A stretch of DNA of 64,000 bases from Roridomyces roridus (lineage: Eukaryota > Basidiomycota > Agaricomycetes > Agaricales > Mycenaceae). The notes under the pieces were generated by a model. The model was not told where the DNA came from. It saw nothing but the letters and a program-made list of their open reading frames with translations, and searched no databases. The position numbers and the translations under genes are program-made. Within the stretch, counting starts at the first letter, position 1, and each line of letters starts with the position of its first letter. The stretch is from NCBI GenBank assembly GCA_029378245.1, contig JARKIF010000062.1, forward strand, positions 62,001 through 126,000, in the 5' to 3' direction. Of the stretch, positions 10,482-21,869 are shown one piece after another.

Positions 10482-10960
10482 GATGTCTCTTATCTACCTA
10501 CTAGTGTACTTATCTTTTGTAACTGACCGGACTGTAGTATGCATTGATGCCTTTTAGACCCGAATTCGTGCAAATCTTTCTTCCTGCCTCTTCATCTTCT
10601 TCTAGTCACCGACGCCTTTGTCTCGAACCCATTGACCTGGGCCCATTTCTCCTTTCTCGTTTGAATTCTGCACACGATAGAGTTTGGGACCTGCAGGCTG
10701 CAGCGAGGCGACTTGCGCGAAAGTCAATATTTCCTGCGATAATTTGGAACGGCGACACGACCCCATTCTCTCTGCTGTACATGGACGTGAGCTCAGGACG
10801 ACTCTGCTCAGTGCTCTGCTCTGGTCGACAAAAAATTAGTCTCTCTGGTCGGAAATTACTCGTCCCTCCGCCGACCCCACCTCCAATCAAACCCTGCCTC
10901 GAGGCTGAAAATCTTGCCAGTTTAAAAATTGACTCACGCGGGCCCGAATTCTTTGGTGGG

Positions 10961-10967
10961 TATAAAA
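10961..10967 (+). promoter_or_regulatory. TATA box of the HMG-box gene
   Basis: TATAAAA lies 76 nt before the ATG at 11043. It puts transcription start downstream of the in-frame ATG at 10929 and so supports 11043 as the start codon. The rest of 10482-11042 shows no gene. Confidence 0.55.
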
Positions 10968-11042
10968 TGCGTAGCTGCTATCTCCTCCAATTTCCCAGTC
11001 CACCCACTATCCATCCGGGTCGATAAACCTCCTACTTTCCCG

Positions 11043-11743
11043 ATGCCAATGCATCAGCAACCTTCACGTCTACCCAACGCTTTCATCTGCTATCGCTCGG
11101 ACCTGGCGAAACAGGTAGATCCCGGAATGAAGCAGAATGACCTGAGCAAGATCGCCGGGAAGAAGTGGAGAGCGTTGCCTCCGCACGAGCAGCAACCGTA
11201 CCGGCAGATGGCCAAGGACATCAAGAAGTTCGGTGTGACTTCTACCCCGAGGCCTGCGCCCAGGGCGCCTAGCAAGAAGATGCAGAGTATTCCGGTCCAG
11301 TCTAGTGTGAGGAAGTCGAGGATGTATCAGGCTGCGACGAAACCACCAGCTGTCAAAGCAGAACCCAAGGCAAGTGCTCCTTTCCCTCTTGCTCGATAGG
11401 CTGAAACTAAGGCATGCGATAGATCCCCATGCGCGTCGAGGCTCCTCAATCATTCAGGTCCGTTGGCCTTGGAACGTCCGTTAGTGAACCCGTGCCCGCT
11501 CCACAACCTTTTCCCGAGTCAAGTCACTCGAGCGGCCCGGAGAGCATCCCGGACCCGTGTGGCCTTGACGTCGACCTCTGCATCGACGCCGCGCAGGACA
11601 GATATCAACTCCAACGCGGTCGCATACACGTTGATTTCGAAAGAGAAGTCGTTGAATTGTTCAACAGCAGTATTATGGAGGAGCTGTCCCTTTCTGAGGA
11701 AGAGTTGGCGCAACGGTTTTTGAACTTGCCCGAGGCAGAATAA
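11043..11743 (+). CDS. Small HMG-box DNA-binding protein
   Basis: Residues ~8-68 form a MATA/SOX-type HMG box: RLPNAFICYRSDLA, then NDLSKIAGKKWRALPP, then YRQMAKDIKK. Such boxes bend DNA and in fungi serve in mating, stress and developmental regulators. A basic Lys/Pro/Ser region follows. A GC-AG intron (11371-11422, donor GCAAGT) joins it to a short acidic C-terminal exon ending in a Glu-rich segment that could act as an activation region (inference). The total is about 215 residues. The start at 11043 is preferred over 10929 because a TATA box lies between them. No pheromone or homeodomain genes are nearby, so a mating-type role is not indicated. Confidence 0.8.
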
Positions 11744-11828
11744 TCGCCCTATTTTTCTTTAGTTCCATTTCCATTTCCACAATCCAATGTACAATCTATG
11801 TTTGAACATCCTTTGCCTCCAAATACAG

Positions 11829-12449
11829 TCATACCTTCGTCGCAGTCCCTCGATTCATACGCTCTTCCAACCTTGCTCTGACCGTGTTCGCCCACTCATC
11901 CTCCAGGATGCTGTATGAACAGGTCTCCGTGAATTTCCCTTCGCCATGGTACCAGCGGCTCCTCTGTACCGTTTCCAACGTGGCTCCTGCCTTGTCCAGC
12001 CAGCCACGCATTCCAACATTGTCCACAGCAGTGCGAAACACGGCGCGATGGAACTTTCGCTCATCAAAGGCGTATGCGAGCACGGTATACAACGCCTCTG
12101 TCGCGATGCCCTCGCGGAACGAGTCTGGGCTGACGATGATTCCGATCTCACAGGATTTGGTGTGGATCTCAATATGGGATATCGATGCGGTTCCGACGAA
12201 CTTTGTGGCCGACGAGTCCGAGTGCTCAGCGCGCAGAAGGATATGAAAGTCGATCCGTGTTGGGTCAGCGACCCGAGACAGTCGGTGCGTGCGGGCCTCC
12301 TCCGCGGAGAGGTGAGTGGGGAAGAATGGGAGATGGCGCCGGGTCTCGGGGTGAGAGCGTAGAGCCGCGACGGCCACATCGTTCTTCTCCTCAGGAGGTG
12401 CAAGTTCGAGTCTGCCAGACGTAGATGGTAGTGGGAGACTGAGAATCAT
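11829..12449 (-). CDS. GNAT-family N-acetyltransferase (RimJ/RimL type)
   Basis: An intronless ORF of about 206 residues. The central part reads as an Acetyltransf_3 domain: a strand with VGTASISHIE, then IGIIVSPDSFREGIATEAL, the acetyl-CoA-binding region, then AVDNVGMRGWLDKAGATLE, the late helix and strand that include the usual Asn of this subfamily. Related fungal proteins acetylate proteins or small molecules; the substrate is unknown. The start MILSLPLP at 12449 is chosen because it sits just before the first strand; an ATG nine codons upstream (12476) is possible. It is convergent with the HMG-box gene, 85 bp apart. Confidence 0.8.
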   Translation of the reverse strand: MILSLPLPSTSGRLELAPPEEKNDVAVAALRSHPETRRHLPFFPTHLSAEEARTHRLSRVADPTRIDFHILLRAEHSDSSATKFVGTASISHIEIHTKSCEIGIIVSPDSFREGIATEALYTVLAYAFDERKFHRAVFRTAVDNVGMRGWLDKAGATLETVQRSRWYHGEGKFTETCSYSILEDEWANTVRARLEERMNRGTATKV

Positions 12450-13137
12450 TGTAAATCGGATCACCGTGGTTTGCAACGAAGGAAGTAATCCCGCTGTGGC
12501 ATTGTACGGGTTGGTTTTTGCCTAGTAGCGAAGCGGGAATGTAGTTGTCTGGACATTTGCCGAGTGCAAGTTCAGAATATGAAGCAGTCGACTCCAGTCT
12601 CCCGAGGAAGCTCCAAACCTTCGATGGCATTTCCCCTGTGATCTCGACAAAGAATGGGGCGAGAAGCTAAGAGAGTCGTATGTGCTTCGCGACAAGCCGG
12701 TCAACTGGAATTTGGCAAGGATGAAAGTTTTAATGCAAGATCGGTCTGAGCCGCAACGGCGATCACCCCATCACACACACCTTCCCACGCGGTCCACTCC
12801 TCTTCTTTCTTTCTCACCTTCCGTCCGTGCGAGTTCTGGGTCAATTTCAGCCTCTCGAAACCCGGAAAGACCACCGGTATGACACAGCGCCCGTACCCAG
12901 CGCGTTCACGAGCTTCGATTTCGCTAAAATATCAGAGATCCAGTCAACAACCGTCCCCGTTTGCATATTGGAAAACTCAGTCCATCTCGGCATGACATCG
13001 ACAGCCCAAAGAAAGTTTTGGTGTTTTTGGCGTATGGGATCACAGGACACCCGTATGACCACGGAGTACGTACAGCCGGGCCTTATTAAGAGCGTTCTTG
13101 CGCTTCTTTTTCTTTTGTCGCCTCGACATCTGCGACA
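12450..13137. other. Divergent intergenic region
   Basis: About 690 bp between the divergently transcribed acetyltransferase and the first MFS gene. It should hold both promoters. A CT-rich stretch (12780-12815) and another just before 13138 are pyrimidine tracts common before fungal transcription starts. No coding frame was credited. Confidence 0.5.
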
Positions 13138-15523
13138 ATGTCCTCTGAGAAGCAACTATCCGAAGACGCCCATATCGACGTGTCAGATTCCTTCACGGTC
13201 GACCCAGCGGAAGAAAGGAGACTTGTGCGGAAACTCGATGGTCGCATTCTTCCCATATTATGCCTGCTCTATCTCTTCGCGTGTACGGTTCTGCCAGACA
13301 GTGTCCGCACTCAAACTCACTCCATGTAGACCTGGACCGTTCAAATCTCGGAAACGCACGTCTCCAAGGGCTGCCTCAAGACACACTCAACGGCGATCCC
13401 ACCGGGCATCTCTTCGACTGGGTCAACTCCATCTTCTTCTTTTCCTACGTGAGTGCTGCTCCAAGGTGTTTGGAATGGTAGACCAACACACGAGAAGATT
13501 CTGGGCCAGATTCCCATGTCCATATCGTCCAAGCTGTTTCCTCCGCGCCTGTGGATGGCATGCATGGCGTTTGGCTGGGGCCTCAGCTCAACCTTGATGG
13601 TTAGTGGCGACCACGACGAAATTGTTTATCTCACTCGCGCCCCATAGGCAACTGCCTTCAACTTTGGAGGGCTAATGACTGCAAGACTATTTTTGGGCAT
13701 TTTTGAGGCGGGCTTTGGGCCAGTAATCCCACTTTACTTCTGTGAGTATCACGCTGACTCTTTCTCGTTCATTTTAATCAATTTACCTCCAGCTTTCTTT
13801 TACACCAAGGAGGAATTGGGTAAACGGGTGAGCAACGTCATGTCCATGGCGAAACTTATATTCAATCGACAAGCTGGCCTATTGGTTCGGCTTTGCGGCA
13901 GTAGCGGGTACGTGCGCCAGTTTCTTCCCTGCACTCCTACTTATCCCTTTCAAGGCGCATTTGGGGGATTGATAGCGTTCGGAATCCAGCATGCTCACAT
14001 CGCTGTCGAGGACTGGAGGTTACTTTTCATCATTGAAGTATGTCTCTCGCCGAATAGCATTCCACACGAGTATCAATTCCTTCATTAGGGTGTACCTGCA
14101 ATTATTATGGGGGTTGTGGCACTATGTTTCCTGCCCAACCGCCCCGAGTCCACTACATTCCTCAACGAGCGTGAGCGCTCCATTGCGCTGGACAGAATGA
14201 ACAGGGGTATCAGTGGTGACACAGGCGTCAAGGTGGACAAAGGTGTCTGCCATATCACACGCTCTCCTGGCATTCTTCTCACCAAGTCGACGCATAATAG
14301 CACATGTTCTCATGGCCTTCCGCGACTGGCGGGTGCGTTGATGCATATCTCCCTCTTCTTTATCTGGATTTGGCCCAGGTGTACGCTGGCGGCGCGATTT
14401 ACTTTGGCCTCAACTGCGCTTTGGCGTCCATTTCCGCGTTCCTGCCGACCATACTCAAGACCTTTGGGTTTAGTGCGTATCGCTGAGTGCTGATGACAAC
14501 CTGCTAAATCAAGTCTTTCATAGCTAATGCCGCCGCGCAGCTGCTGACGGGTAACGAAATCCCCTTTGTTGTTAGTTATTCTTGCTGATCTTTGCTCCAG
14601 TCCCTCCATACGCAGGTGTTTCGAGTAATTTGCACTTTTGCCGCCAGACTTACCTGCCTCCGAAGCCGCCGCCGTGGTCATGTTCCTATTCTCGTACGCT
14701 TCCGACCATATGCAGTCCCGAGGGATACCGATGTTCCTCGCGAGCTGCATCTCCGGCATTGGCTACGTGTACGGCCTTTTTGTCTTTCATTTGCACGGTT
14801 CTCAATCTCATTGACTTCGCAGGCTGCTGCTCGCCGTGAAGAACGTCCACGTACGGTACTTTGCCGTCTTCTGTATCGTCTCGGGGACATATACGACCAT
14901 CGGGTGTGTTTCGTCGTACCTCCACGACTTGCGTTTGACTGGATTCACACAGGATCATACTCGCTTGGTGTAAGCTCACTGTTTGATGTAAAGCAATACC
15001 ATTAAGCACACACTAGTTGCCCACAATCTCGGCTCAGAGACCAAGCGGGCCACGGGTATACCTATTTTCATGGCCATCGGTCAGGGCGGTAGCGTCCTCG
15101 GATCCCACATCTTCCCGCTCACTGAAGGTCCGCGGTACATGTTGGTATCTTTCCAAACCTCGCATTTGTTCTTGACTGATCCAAATACGCAGCAAGGGAT
15201 TCGCAAGTGCGTTATTCGTTTAGATTTCGCTGGCTCGAACGGCCCTAATCCTCAACCAGTTTGCTGCGGGCTTGCGTTTCTCCCTGCGATACTCTCCATA
15301 GTTCTTAGCGTACGCTTTGCTTGGTTCCTGAGAGCAGGGAATAACCGCTTATGGCAGATCTCTTACCGAATGGAGAACGCACGCCGCGACAAGTTGTATG
15401 GCAAGTCAGACCTTAACAAACGCGTTGATACGAGTGAACTGGCGGACAAGGTTCGCATGCATTCGGCATTATTCAAGCTCTGACGGTGTACTATAGGCGC
15501 CGACTTTCCGCTACGTACCGTGA
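13138..15523 (+). CDS. MFS transporter, Dal5/allantoate permease family, copy 1
   Basis: Nineteen short introns were placed by eye. The result is a continuous ~490-residue protein with a Glu/Asp-rich N-terminus, 12 expected membrane segments and the family's hallmarks: YLDRSNLGNAR after helix 1, LFLGIFEAGFGPVIPLY, GAFGGLIAFGIQH, EGVPAIIMGVVAL and the C-terminal ADKAPTFRYVP. The Dal5 (anion:cation symporter) family takes up allantoate, nicotinate, pantothenate or similar small carboxylates; the substrate cannot be told from sequence. The many stop codons seen in plain translation all fall inside introns, so the gene is intact. It is the first of a tandem pair; introns at 13908-13954 and 14473-14523 are absent from copy 2. 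Confidence 0.85.
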
Positions 15524-15989
15524 TGAATATACGAAAAGTGTCCTTGTATCCTTGTATTGTGTGACTCTTTATGCGACTGCTTGTTTGAGGTGCCTCAGGC
15601 TCTCGAGTCTTAGCGGTGAGGAAGGGGAGGTGCCTGGATATTCACAACCCGATGGAGCACGCGGAGCACGCGCCAGCAAACATCAGATGATACCCTCCAT
15701 CTCACTTCATATCTCACTTCATCAATCCGACAATCTCTTGCTCAAATCTCAAGTCGATTCTCTGGGTCAACATGGGTCAACGGGCTCGAAGCGATTCACG
15801 GCATGGGATTGCGGGCTATTGGCATTGCGGGCAGAACAAGCCGAGAATCGAGATCTGATTTCCCAGGATGCATGCCCAAGTGACCCATGGCAACTGACTG
15901 CAATGAAGTTGTTTTGGAGCTCAGCCCTTGCCCCATAAGATCGACAAACCGTGCCTGAATTCCTGCCTGTGGCTTCTGCGAACGGTACG
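15524..15989. other. Spacer between tandem MFS genes
   Basis: This 466-bp spacer should contain the 3' end of copy 1 and the promoter of copy 2. The duplicated motif CATCTCACTTCAT occurs near 15705 and 15715. No gene seen. Confidence 0.5.
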
Positions 15990-18285
15990 ATGTCAGAGAA
16001 GCAATTATCAGATATTGTTCACGACGACTCGACTGCACTCTCAGGCGACCCAAAAGAAGAGAAGAGACTCGTACGCAAACTGGACGCGCGAATCCTCCCC
16101 ATAATATGCCTGCTCTATCTCTTCGCGTGTATAGTGTTTTGTTGGACATTTTCTCCCAAATATTCATCTTATCCTGGCAGTCCTAGACCGGGGAAATTTG
16201 GGAAATGCGAGACTGCAAGGACTTCCGCAAGACACACTCGGGGGCGATCCCACAGGCCATCTTTTCGACTGGGTCAACTCTATCTTCTTCATGTCCTATG
16301 TGGGTGTTGCCATGACCCAACTTCCATTGTACCAACACCCGAGAAGATTCTAAGCCAGATTCCACTCGGCATCGTCTTCAAGCTCTTCCATCCACCTCTG
16401 TGGATGGCGTGTATAGCACTGGGATGGGGCATTAGCTCGACTCTGATGGTGAGATGCACGATCTAGCAGTACTATGATCTCATTCTTCGACCCTAGTCGA
16501 CGGCCTTCAACTTTGGGGGTTTGATTACGGCCAGGTTGTTTCTTGGAATCTTCGAGGCTGGTTTGGGGCCCGTGATCCCGTTATATCTATGTAATTCCCA
16601 TCCCAACACTTTCCTTTGCGATGCTGATCGAAACTAGCTCTCTTCTACACGAAAGATGAGCTAGGTACACGGGTCAGTCGTGGTGTCTGTTGCTCACCTC
16701 CAGCTTTATTCACATATTCTATAGGTGGCTTCTTATTTTGGCTTTGCTGCTGTCTCAGGGGCGTTCGGGGGACTCATAGCGTTCGGAATTCAACATGCAC
16801 ACGCGGCTATAGCCAACTGGCGCCTGCTGTTCATAATTGAAGTACGTCTCTCGTTGAATGTCGCCCCTTATATATCGACGTCTTCTGCCAGGGTGTACCG
16901 GCGGTCATAATGGGAGTTATTGCGTTACTTTTTCTCCCAAAAAGGCCCGAGTCCACCACGTTCCTCAACGACCGTGAGCGTGTTGTTGCACTTGCCAGGA
17001 TGAATAGGGGCACGAGTGCTGATACTGGGACAACGGTAGACAAAGGTGAGTGCCCAAAACAGCTCGGTTTGTACCTCCCTCACGCAAGGTACAGCTCACG
17101 TTCTCATGGCCTTCCGCGATTGGCGGGTTGGTGACCCCTCCTCCGATTCGTGTGATATCTAACTTTGCGCAGATTTACGCCGGCGGAGTAATCTACTTTG
17201 GATTGAACTGCGCTCTGGCGTCCATCTCTGCGTTCCTGCCGACCATACTGAAGACCTTTGGATTTACGAATGCCAACGCACAGCTGCTAACGGGTGATAA
17301 CAGCTCCTCCTGTACCCTGCTTGATTTCTGACTGTTGGTTTAGTTCCCCCGTATGCAGGTACTTGCCAAGACTCCCCATTTTCACTCTCATTCGACTGAC
17401 TTGCGTTGCTAGTTGCCGCGGTCGTCATGCTCACATGCTCCTTTGCCTCCGACCGGCTACAGTCCCGTGGCATCTTCATGGCGCTGTCCAGTTGCATCTC
17501 CGGGATCGGCTTCGTGTACGCGTGCTCTCTCCTTCATCCTTTTTGTGGTCCACTGAAATATGGACCCACCAGGCTGCTACTTGCCGTAGAAAACGTCCAC
17601 GTGCGGTACTTTTCCGTATTCTGCATTGTAGCTGGTACATATGCCTCCCTTGGGTGCGTTGGCTTGAAAAAATGTCTCCCGCCTGACGTGTTATCCTCAG
17701 GGTTATGCTTGCTTGGTGTATGACACCCGCCATTCATGCCTTGATGCTACTTATATGCTGACCCTCATCCCAGTCTCCCACAACCTGGGCTCAGAATCCA
17801 AGCGCGCTGCGGGAACGCCAGCTTACATGGCTATAGGTCAGTGCGGTAGCGTTCTCGGATCGCACATCTTTCCGTCAACCGAGGGCCCGAGATACGTGTT
17901 AGCATCGTCCTTTCTTACTTACCCCCGGAGCTGATCTGGTGGAACAGGAGAGGTTTTGGAAGTGCGTTCATTTGCAGCATCCGCTTTCACCTCCGCTCAT
18001 TCTTTTGGCTGGTTTAGTCTGCTGCGCGCTGGCCTTCCTCGCAGCGTTACTAACCATCGTCCTCTCCGTAAGATCAATCTTATCTTATCTCATGGGTTGA
18101 TCGATTCCCCCTTTTGGCAGATTTCTTACCGAATGGAGAATAAGCGGCGAGATGAGGTGTACGGCAAGACCGACGTTCGCCAACGCGTCGATATGAGTCA
18201 GCTAGCGGACAAGGTCGGATTCCTCTATGTTTTTATCCGCATTCTGATGCCTGTACAGGCGCCAGAGTTCCGCTATATCCCATAA
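15990..18285 (+). CDS. MFS transporter, Dal5/allantoate permease family, copy 2
   Basis: A tandem paralogue of the preceding gene, with the same exon order and near-identical N- and C-termini (MSEKQLSD; ADKAPEFRYIP). All family motifs are present: FLDRGNLGNAR, LFLGIFEAGLGPVIPLY, GAFGGLIAFGIQH, EGVPAVIMGV, and GLNCALASISAFLPT. About 17 introns are inferred; two introns of copy 1 are missing exactly, at the SGAFGG and GFTNAN positions. Substitutions between copies lie mostly in loops and late helices, consistent with retained but possibly shifted substrate use (inference). It is convergent with the oxalate decarboxylase, 58 bp away. Confidence 0.85.
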
Positions 18286-18343
18286 ACTCTAACATATCAT
18301 ATCGTAGCCTGCCATGCACAATCCAAACACATGAAATCGAATT

Positions 18344-20188
18344 TTACACGACTACTTGTTTGATGCGACTCAAACTTGCGATGACCTCGTCCGAGAAGCC
18401 GAGGTGTGCTTTGACGAGTTCTGGAGGGATAAGCGCCAGCCATTGGGTGAGCGAGATATCTTGGGCTAGACCTGGATATAATTCAGCACTGTGGTCGCTT
18501 TTTTTATATAAAGTGGCGTACTTGATTTGAAGATTTCGAGGAATCTGGGGAGTATGTCAATACAATCCATCTTATAGGAATCAGAATTACTTCAAGGTCG
18601 TATTCCCAGTGTTCATAATGTAGTGCCCTGGAATCCGATTAAATGTAGCTCTCCAATATGGGCCGCTACGTACCGAACGAGGGGGGTACGTAGCCAATGT
18701 CACCAGCCTACGAAAGGTTTAGTTTAGCACTGCGAAGAGTTCGAAACTTACATAAAAGTCGTAAGTCCGGGCTTTGGAGGACGCAGCGAAGATGGTCATG
18801 CGGGCTTCACCGGATCTGCAATACTCAGAATTGGTTGTTCGTTGGGAGAAATGAAGTGCTTACATGAAGAAGGTCCATTCGGGTTCCGTAGGATGCCACT
18901 GGACAAATGTAAGTTGGACTCGATTGTCAGATATCGTCGACCCACATGGAGCTCTCTGTGAATGAACTTTAACGTCGAGTTATAACAAAGAATGGGGTTT
19001 CTCTACCTCATGGCTCCAGGTTCAACGGTGACTTCCACCGCGCTGATTGTTTGCGAGACCTTGAACTGGCGAGAATCGATCATTTTGATCGATCCACCAG
19101 GTTTTTTGGTCGCGGGCATCTTGGAGAGCGCAAACGTAAACGGATGCGGCGTGTTGTTCGGGATGACCATGTCTGCATTCACGTCCTCCGGAGGTGGGGA
19201 CGCTGGAATTTTGTTATTTGAATTACATCACCGAAGTTCAAACCACAAACATTGGAATATATATGGCGGCTTTGCCGGGACGCCGTCGAAAGCACTGATT
19301 GATTGGCCAAAGTTGAGAGCCAACACTTCTTTGGGGACGTGTGCAAGCCAGTCGGTCAGTAAAAATGTGGCATCTTCGGAAAATGCTCCTGAGGATGGGT
19401 TCAACTTCGATCAACAGGAGAGAGAGAAAGATTGACCGGAATCGAAGACGAGGAGGAACTCGGCGCCGCCTTCGGTAGTGTTTTTCGCTTGGATAGAGTG
19501 AGGGTTGCCTGGGGGAAAGTACCAAATGTCTCCTTCCGTCTGCCACTGTGATTAGTGTCATGTACAAAGACGCGATTCAACTTACAACGTCTCCCACATA
19601 GATTTCGCCGTCTGGTGTAACGGTGCTGATTCGGACGTCACCCTGGAATGGTGAGCATGTTGAAAGTCGAAAGAGCTGATGTATACCTTGAGCATGTACG
19701 CCCACTCTGCAGTAGAGTGCCAGTGAAGTTCACTGAAGGATTATGATTCTACTGGCGGCGTTGAAGAGAAAGTACCAACCGGATGGCTCCAGGTTCTAAT
19801 CGCATGTTGACGCCTTGTGAAAAAAAAAATAGCATACATTAGGTGCACAAAGTGATAGGTCTTCACCTGCCAGCTCTGTCGCAACCGGCATCGAATCCAC
19901 CGTCTGTTGCCTCGCCCATCCCCCATCTCCGAGTCGGTTATGGCTCTGAGAAAAAGACCATTTCATGTTTGGAATTTGGCCATTATCTGTCGTTGGAGGT
20001 GCCAGGGCGTCGGCGTTTTGAAGTTCGATGGGAATATTCTGTGGACCGAGAATGCTAGCGCCTAGTCTACCGAGGATAGGTTCAGGAGCCGATGGAGAGT
20101 TTGCACTCCAGAGTTGGCCGTTGGGGACTGAGGTCGGCGCTGCAGCACAGAGACTGAGAACTGCGGCAAAGGGGAGAAACGGGTGCAT
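18344..20188 (-). CDS. Secreted bicupin, oxalate decarboxylase family
   Basis: About ten exons give a protein of ~440 residues. It begins with a clear signal peptide (MHPFLPFAAVLSLCAAAPT). Cupin 1 contains the manganese-binding motif ELHWHSTAEWAYML. Cupin 2 contains RELHWHPTEPEW, then the late part GYVPPSF. Two H-x-H-x4-E sets are what bicupin oxalate decarboxylases use to bind Mn2+ and split oxalate to formate and CO2. The C-terminal ISLTQWLALIPPELVKAHL is typical of the fungal family. Extracellular oxalate control is a known trait of wood- and litter-decay fungi. Which cupin is catalytic was not assessed. A TATA box at 20231-20237 supports the start. Confidence 0.85.
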
Positions 20189-20230
20189 GGCTCTGCTGAG
20201 TCGTCCAGCTTCTCGTGCATTCTTCGACTT

Positions 20231-20237
20231 TTATAGG
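20231..20237 (-). promoter_or_regulatory. TATA box of the oxalate decarboxylase gene
   Basis: On the minus strand, TATAAAA lies about 42 nt upstream of the ATG at 20188. A consensus TATA box fits a strongly induced secreted enzyme. Confidence 0.55.
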
Positions 20238-20502
20238 CCAGAGCTGTAAAGGGAGCCGAAAGACGAAGGAGAGACCTGCCGCGGAGTTCGGGCATTAAAT
20301 CAGCCAAGCAGTCGACCTAACCGTGGTTGAAACCAAGTTGAATCGGATCGATCAAGTCATCAAATGATGCTCTCTTACGCTCACGTGGTCTCGAACAACA
20401 TTTCTTCCTCATATTCACCGTCATTGGGCATTCGCAGGCATTCGCCCAAACTCCCTCATCTCCGCACGTCCCACCCTGGGACCCTAACCACCTCTTTCCT
20501 CA

Positions 20503-21869
20503 ATGGACGTCTTTGACGACACGCCCAATATAGTCGATTTCGATTTGCTTGAGGCTGCCAAAGAGAATGTACAGCCCCTGGCCACTGGCCGCCGCGTGAC
20601 TGCGCTCTCTGCCGTCCTCGCCACTCCCCACGCCCAAAGGGAATCAAAGCTCGCAGCCACTAGGAATAGGCTTCGTATCAACGTCGAGATCGCGCTCGAG
20701 GACGAAGAAGACGACCCCCTCGAGGCATATTCGTGCCTCGTTAACTGGACCCTCGAGAACTATCCTCAGGGCCACAGTAACGAGTCTGGCCTCCTCGATC
20801 TCCTAGAAGAGGCGACACGCGTGCTCAAAGACCACAGGGACGGAAAGTGGCGCGGGGAAATCAAGTACCTGAAACTATGGCTCCTGTACGCGAGCTACGT
20901 CGAGAAGCCCACCATCATATACGAGTTCTTGATCGCCAACGAAATCGGAACAGCGTTTGCGCTCTTGTACGAGGAGTTTGCCGCGGTACTGGAGCGGGAT
21001 GGCCGGTGAGTGGGAGAAAGATTTCTCAATTGCCAACTCTGACGCCGCTCAAGACGGAAGGAGGCCGACGACGCGTACCTCTTGGGGATCGCCCGGAAAG
21101 CTGCCCCGCTCGACCACCTCAAAGGCAGGCACACGGACTTCCAAAAACGGATGATGCTGGCTGCCGCACTTCCCCCTCCCCCCGTCCCAGTCGTAGACAC
21201 GACCCGACCGGCACTCGCCACTACTGCACGTGCCTCCCCCTCCACACGTGCTGTCCCCTCTCTCACTCCGAACGCACCCGTTACAAACGCGCGTATCCAA
21301 GTCTTTGTCGATCCGACCTCCGAGTCCGCCGAAGCCTCAGGAAACGCGTTTCCAGACGTCGGCACACGTAAAACGCGCGTCAAAGAGAACGTTCCCGAGG
21401 CGAAGAAGATGGAGGGGTCGAAGCTGCGTCAGCCTGGAAAGACAAAGCGTCTGGCCTCTGCTGGGGCGCCGTCGACATCCAGCTTCGCTGTGTACGTGGA
21501 CGAGGAAGCGGCGGTAATGCCACCGCCACCACCGCCAGCTACGACCTCTAGAAAAACGTCATCGTCGTCACGTACACCGGCAAAGAGCTTGATACAGCCA
21601 TTCGAGGAGGAAGGCGGTGTGCCGTCCACCCCCAAATTCGTGCCCTTCCAGGACGAGGTACGCGATGATACAGTTTTTCGAGACCGAGATGCTGATGTCC
21701 TTTTCTTCTTTTTCGTAAGCCCGACACGGTATCACCAACCATGAGCACGCCGGCGCCAGAGTCGGTGATGAAGGTCAAGAAGGCCGACATGCGGGACGCG
21801 GTGCCTGCATCCGAAGCTGAAGCGCTGAGACGCGACCCCCTCAAGAACTACGGGGCCCTCGCACGTTGA
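20503..21869 (+). CDS. MAD3: Spindle-checkpoint protein Mad3 (BubR1-like, no kinase)
   Basis: Three exons. Residues ~20-25 contain the first KEN box (AAKENV), followed by the Mad3/Bub1 TPR domain (~55-170) with the signature DPLEAYSCLVNWTLENYPQG and EIKYLKLWLLYASYVEKP. A long disordered Pro/Ser-rich region holds a second KEN box (VKENVPEAK). KEN-TPR-KEN is the layout by which Mad3 blocks APC/C-Cdc20 in the mitotic checkpoint complex. The C-terminus ends with no kinase domain, which separates it from Bub1. The start ATG at 20503 is the first in frame and immediately precedes the KEN region. Introns follow the TPR domain and the Pro-rich region. Confidence 0.85.

Noticed and set aside
13138..18285. 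MFS genes as pseudogenes (many stops in plain translation)
   Set aside because: All stops lie inside consistent short introns; spliced products keep every family motif.
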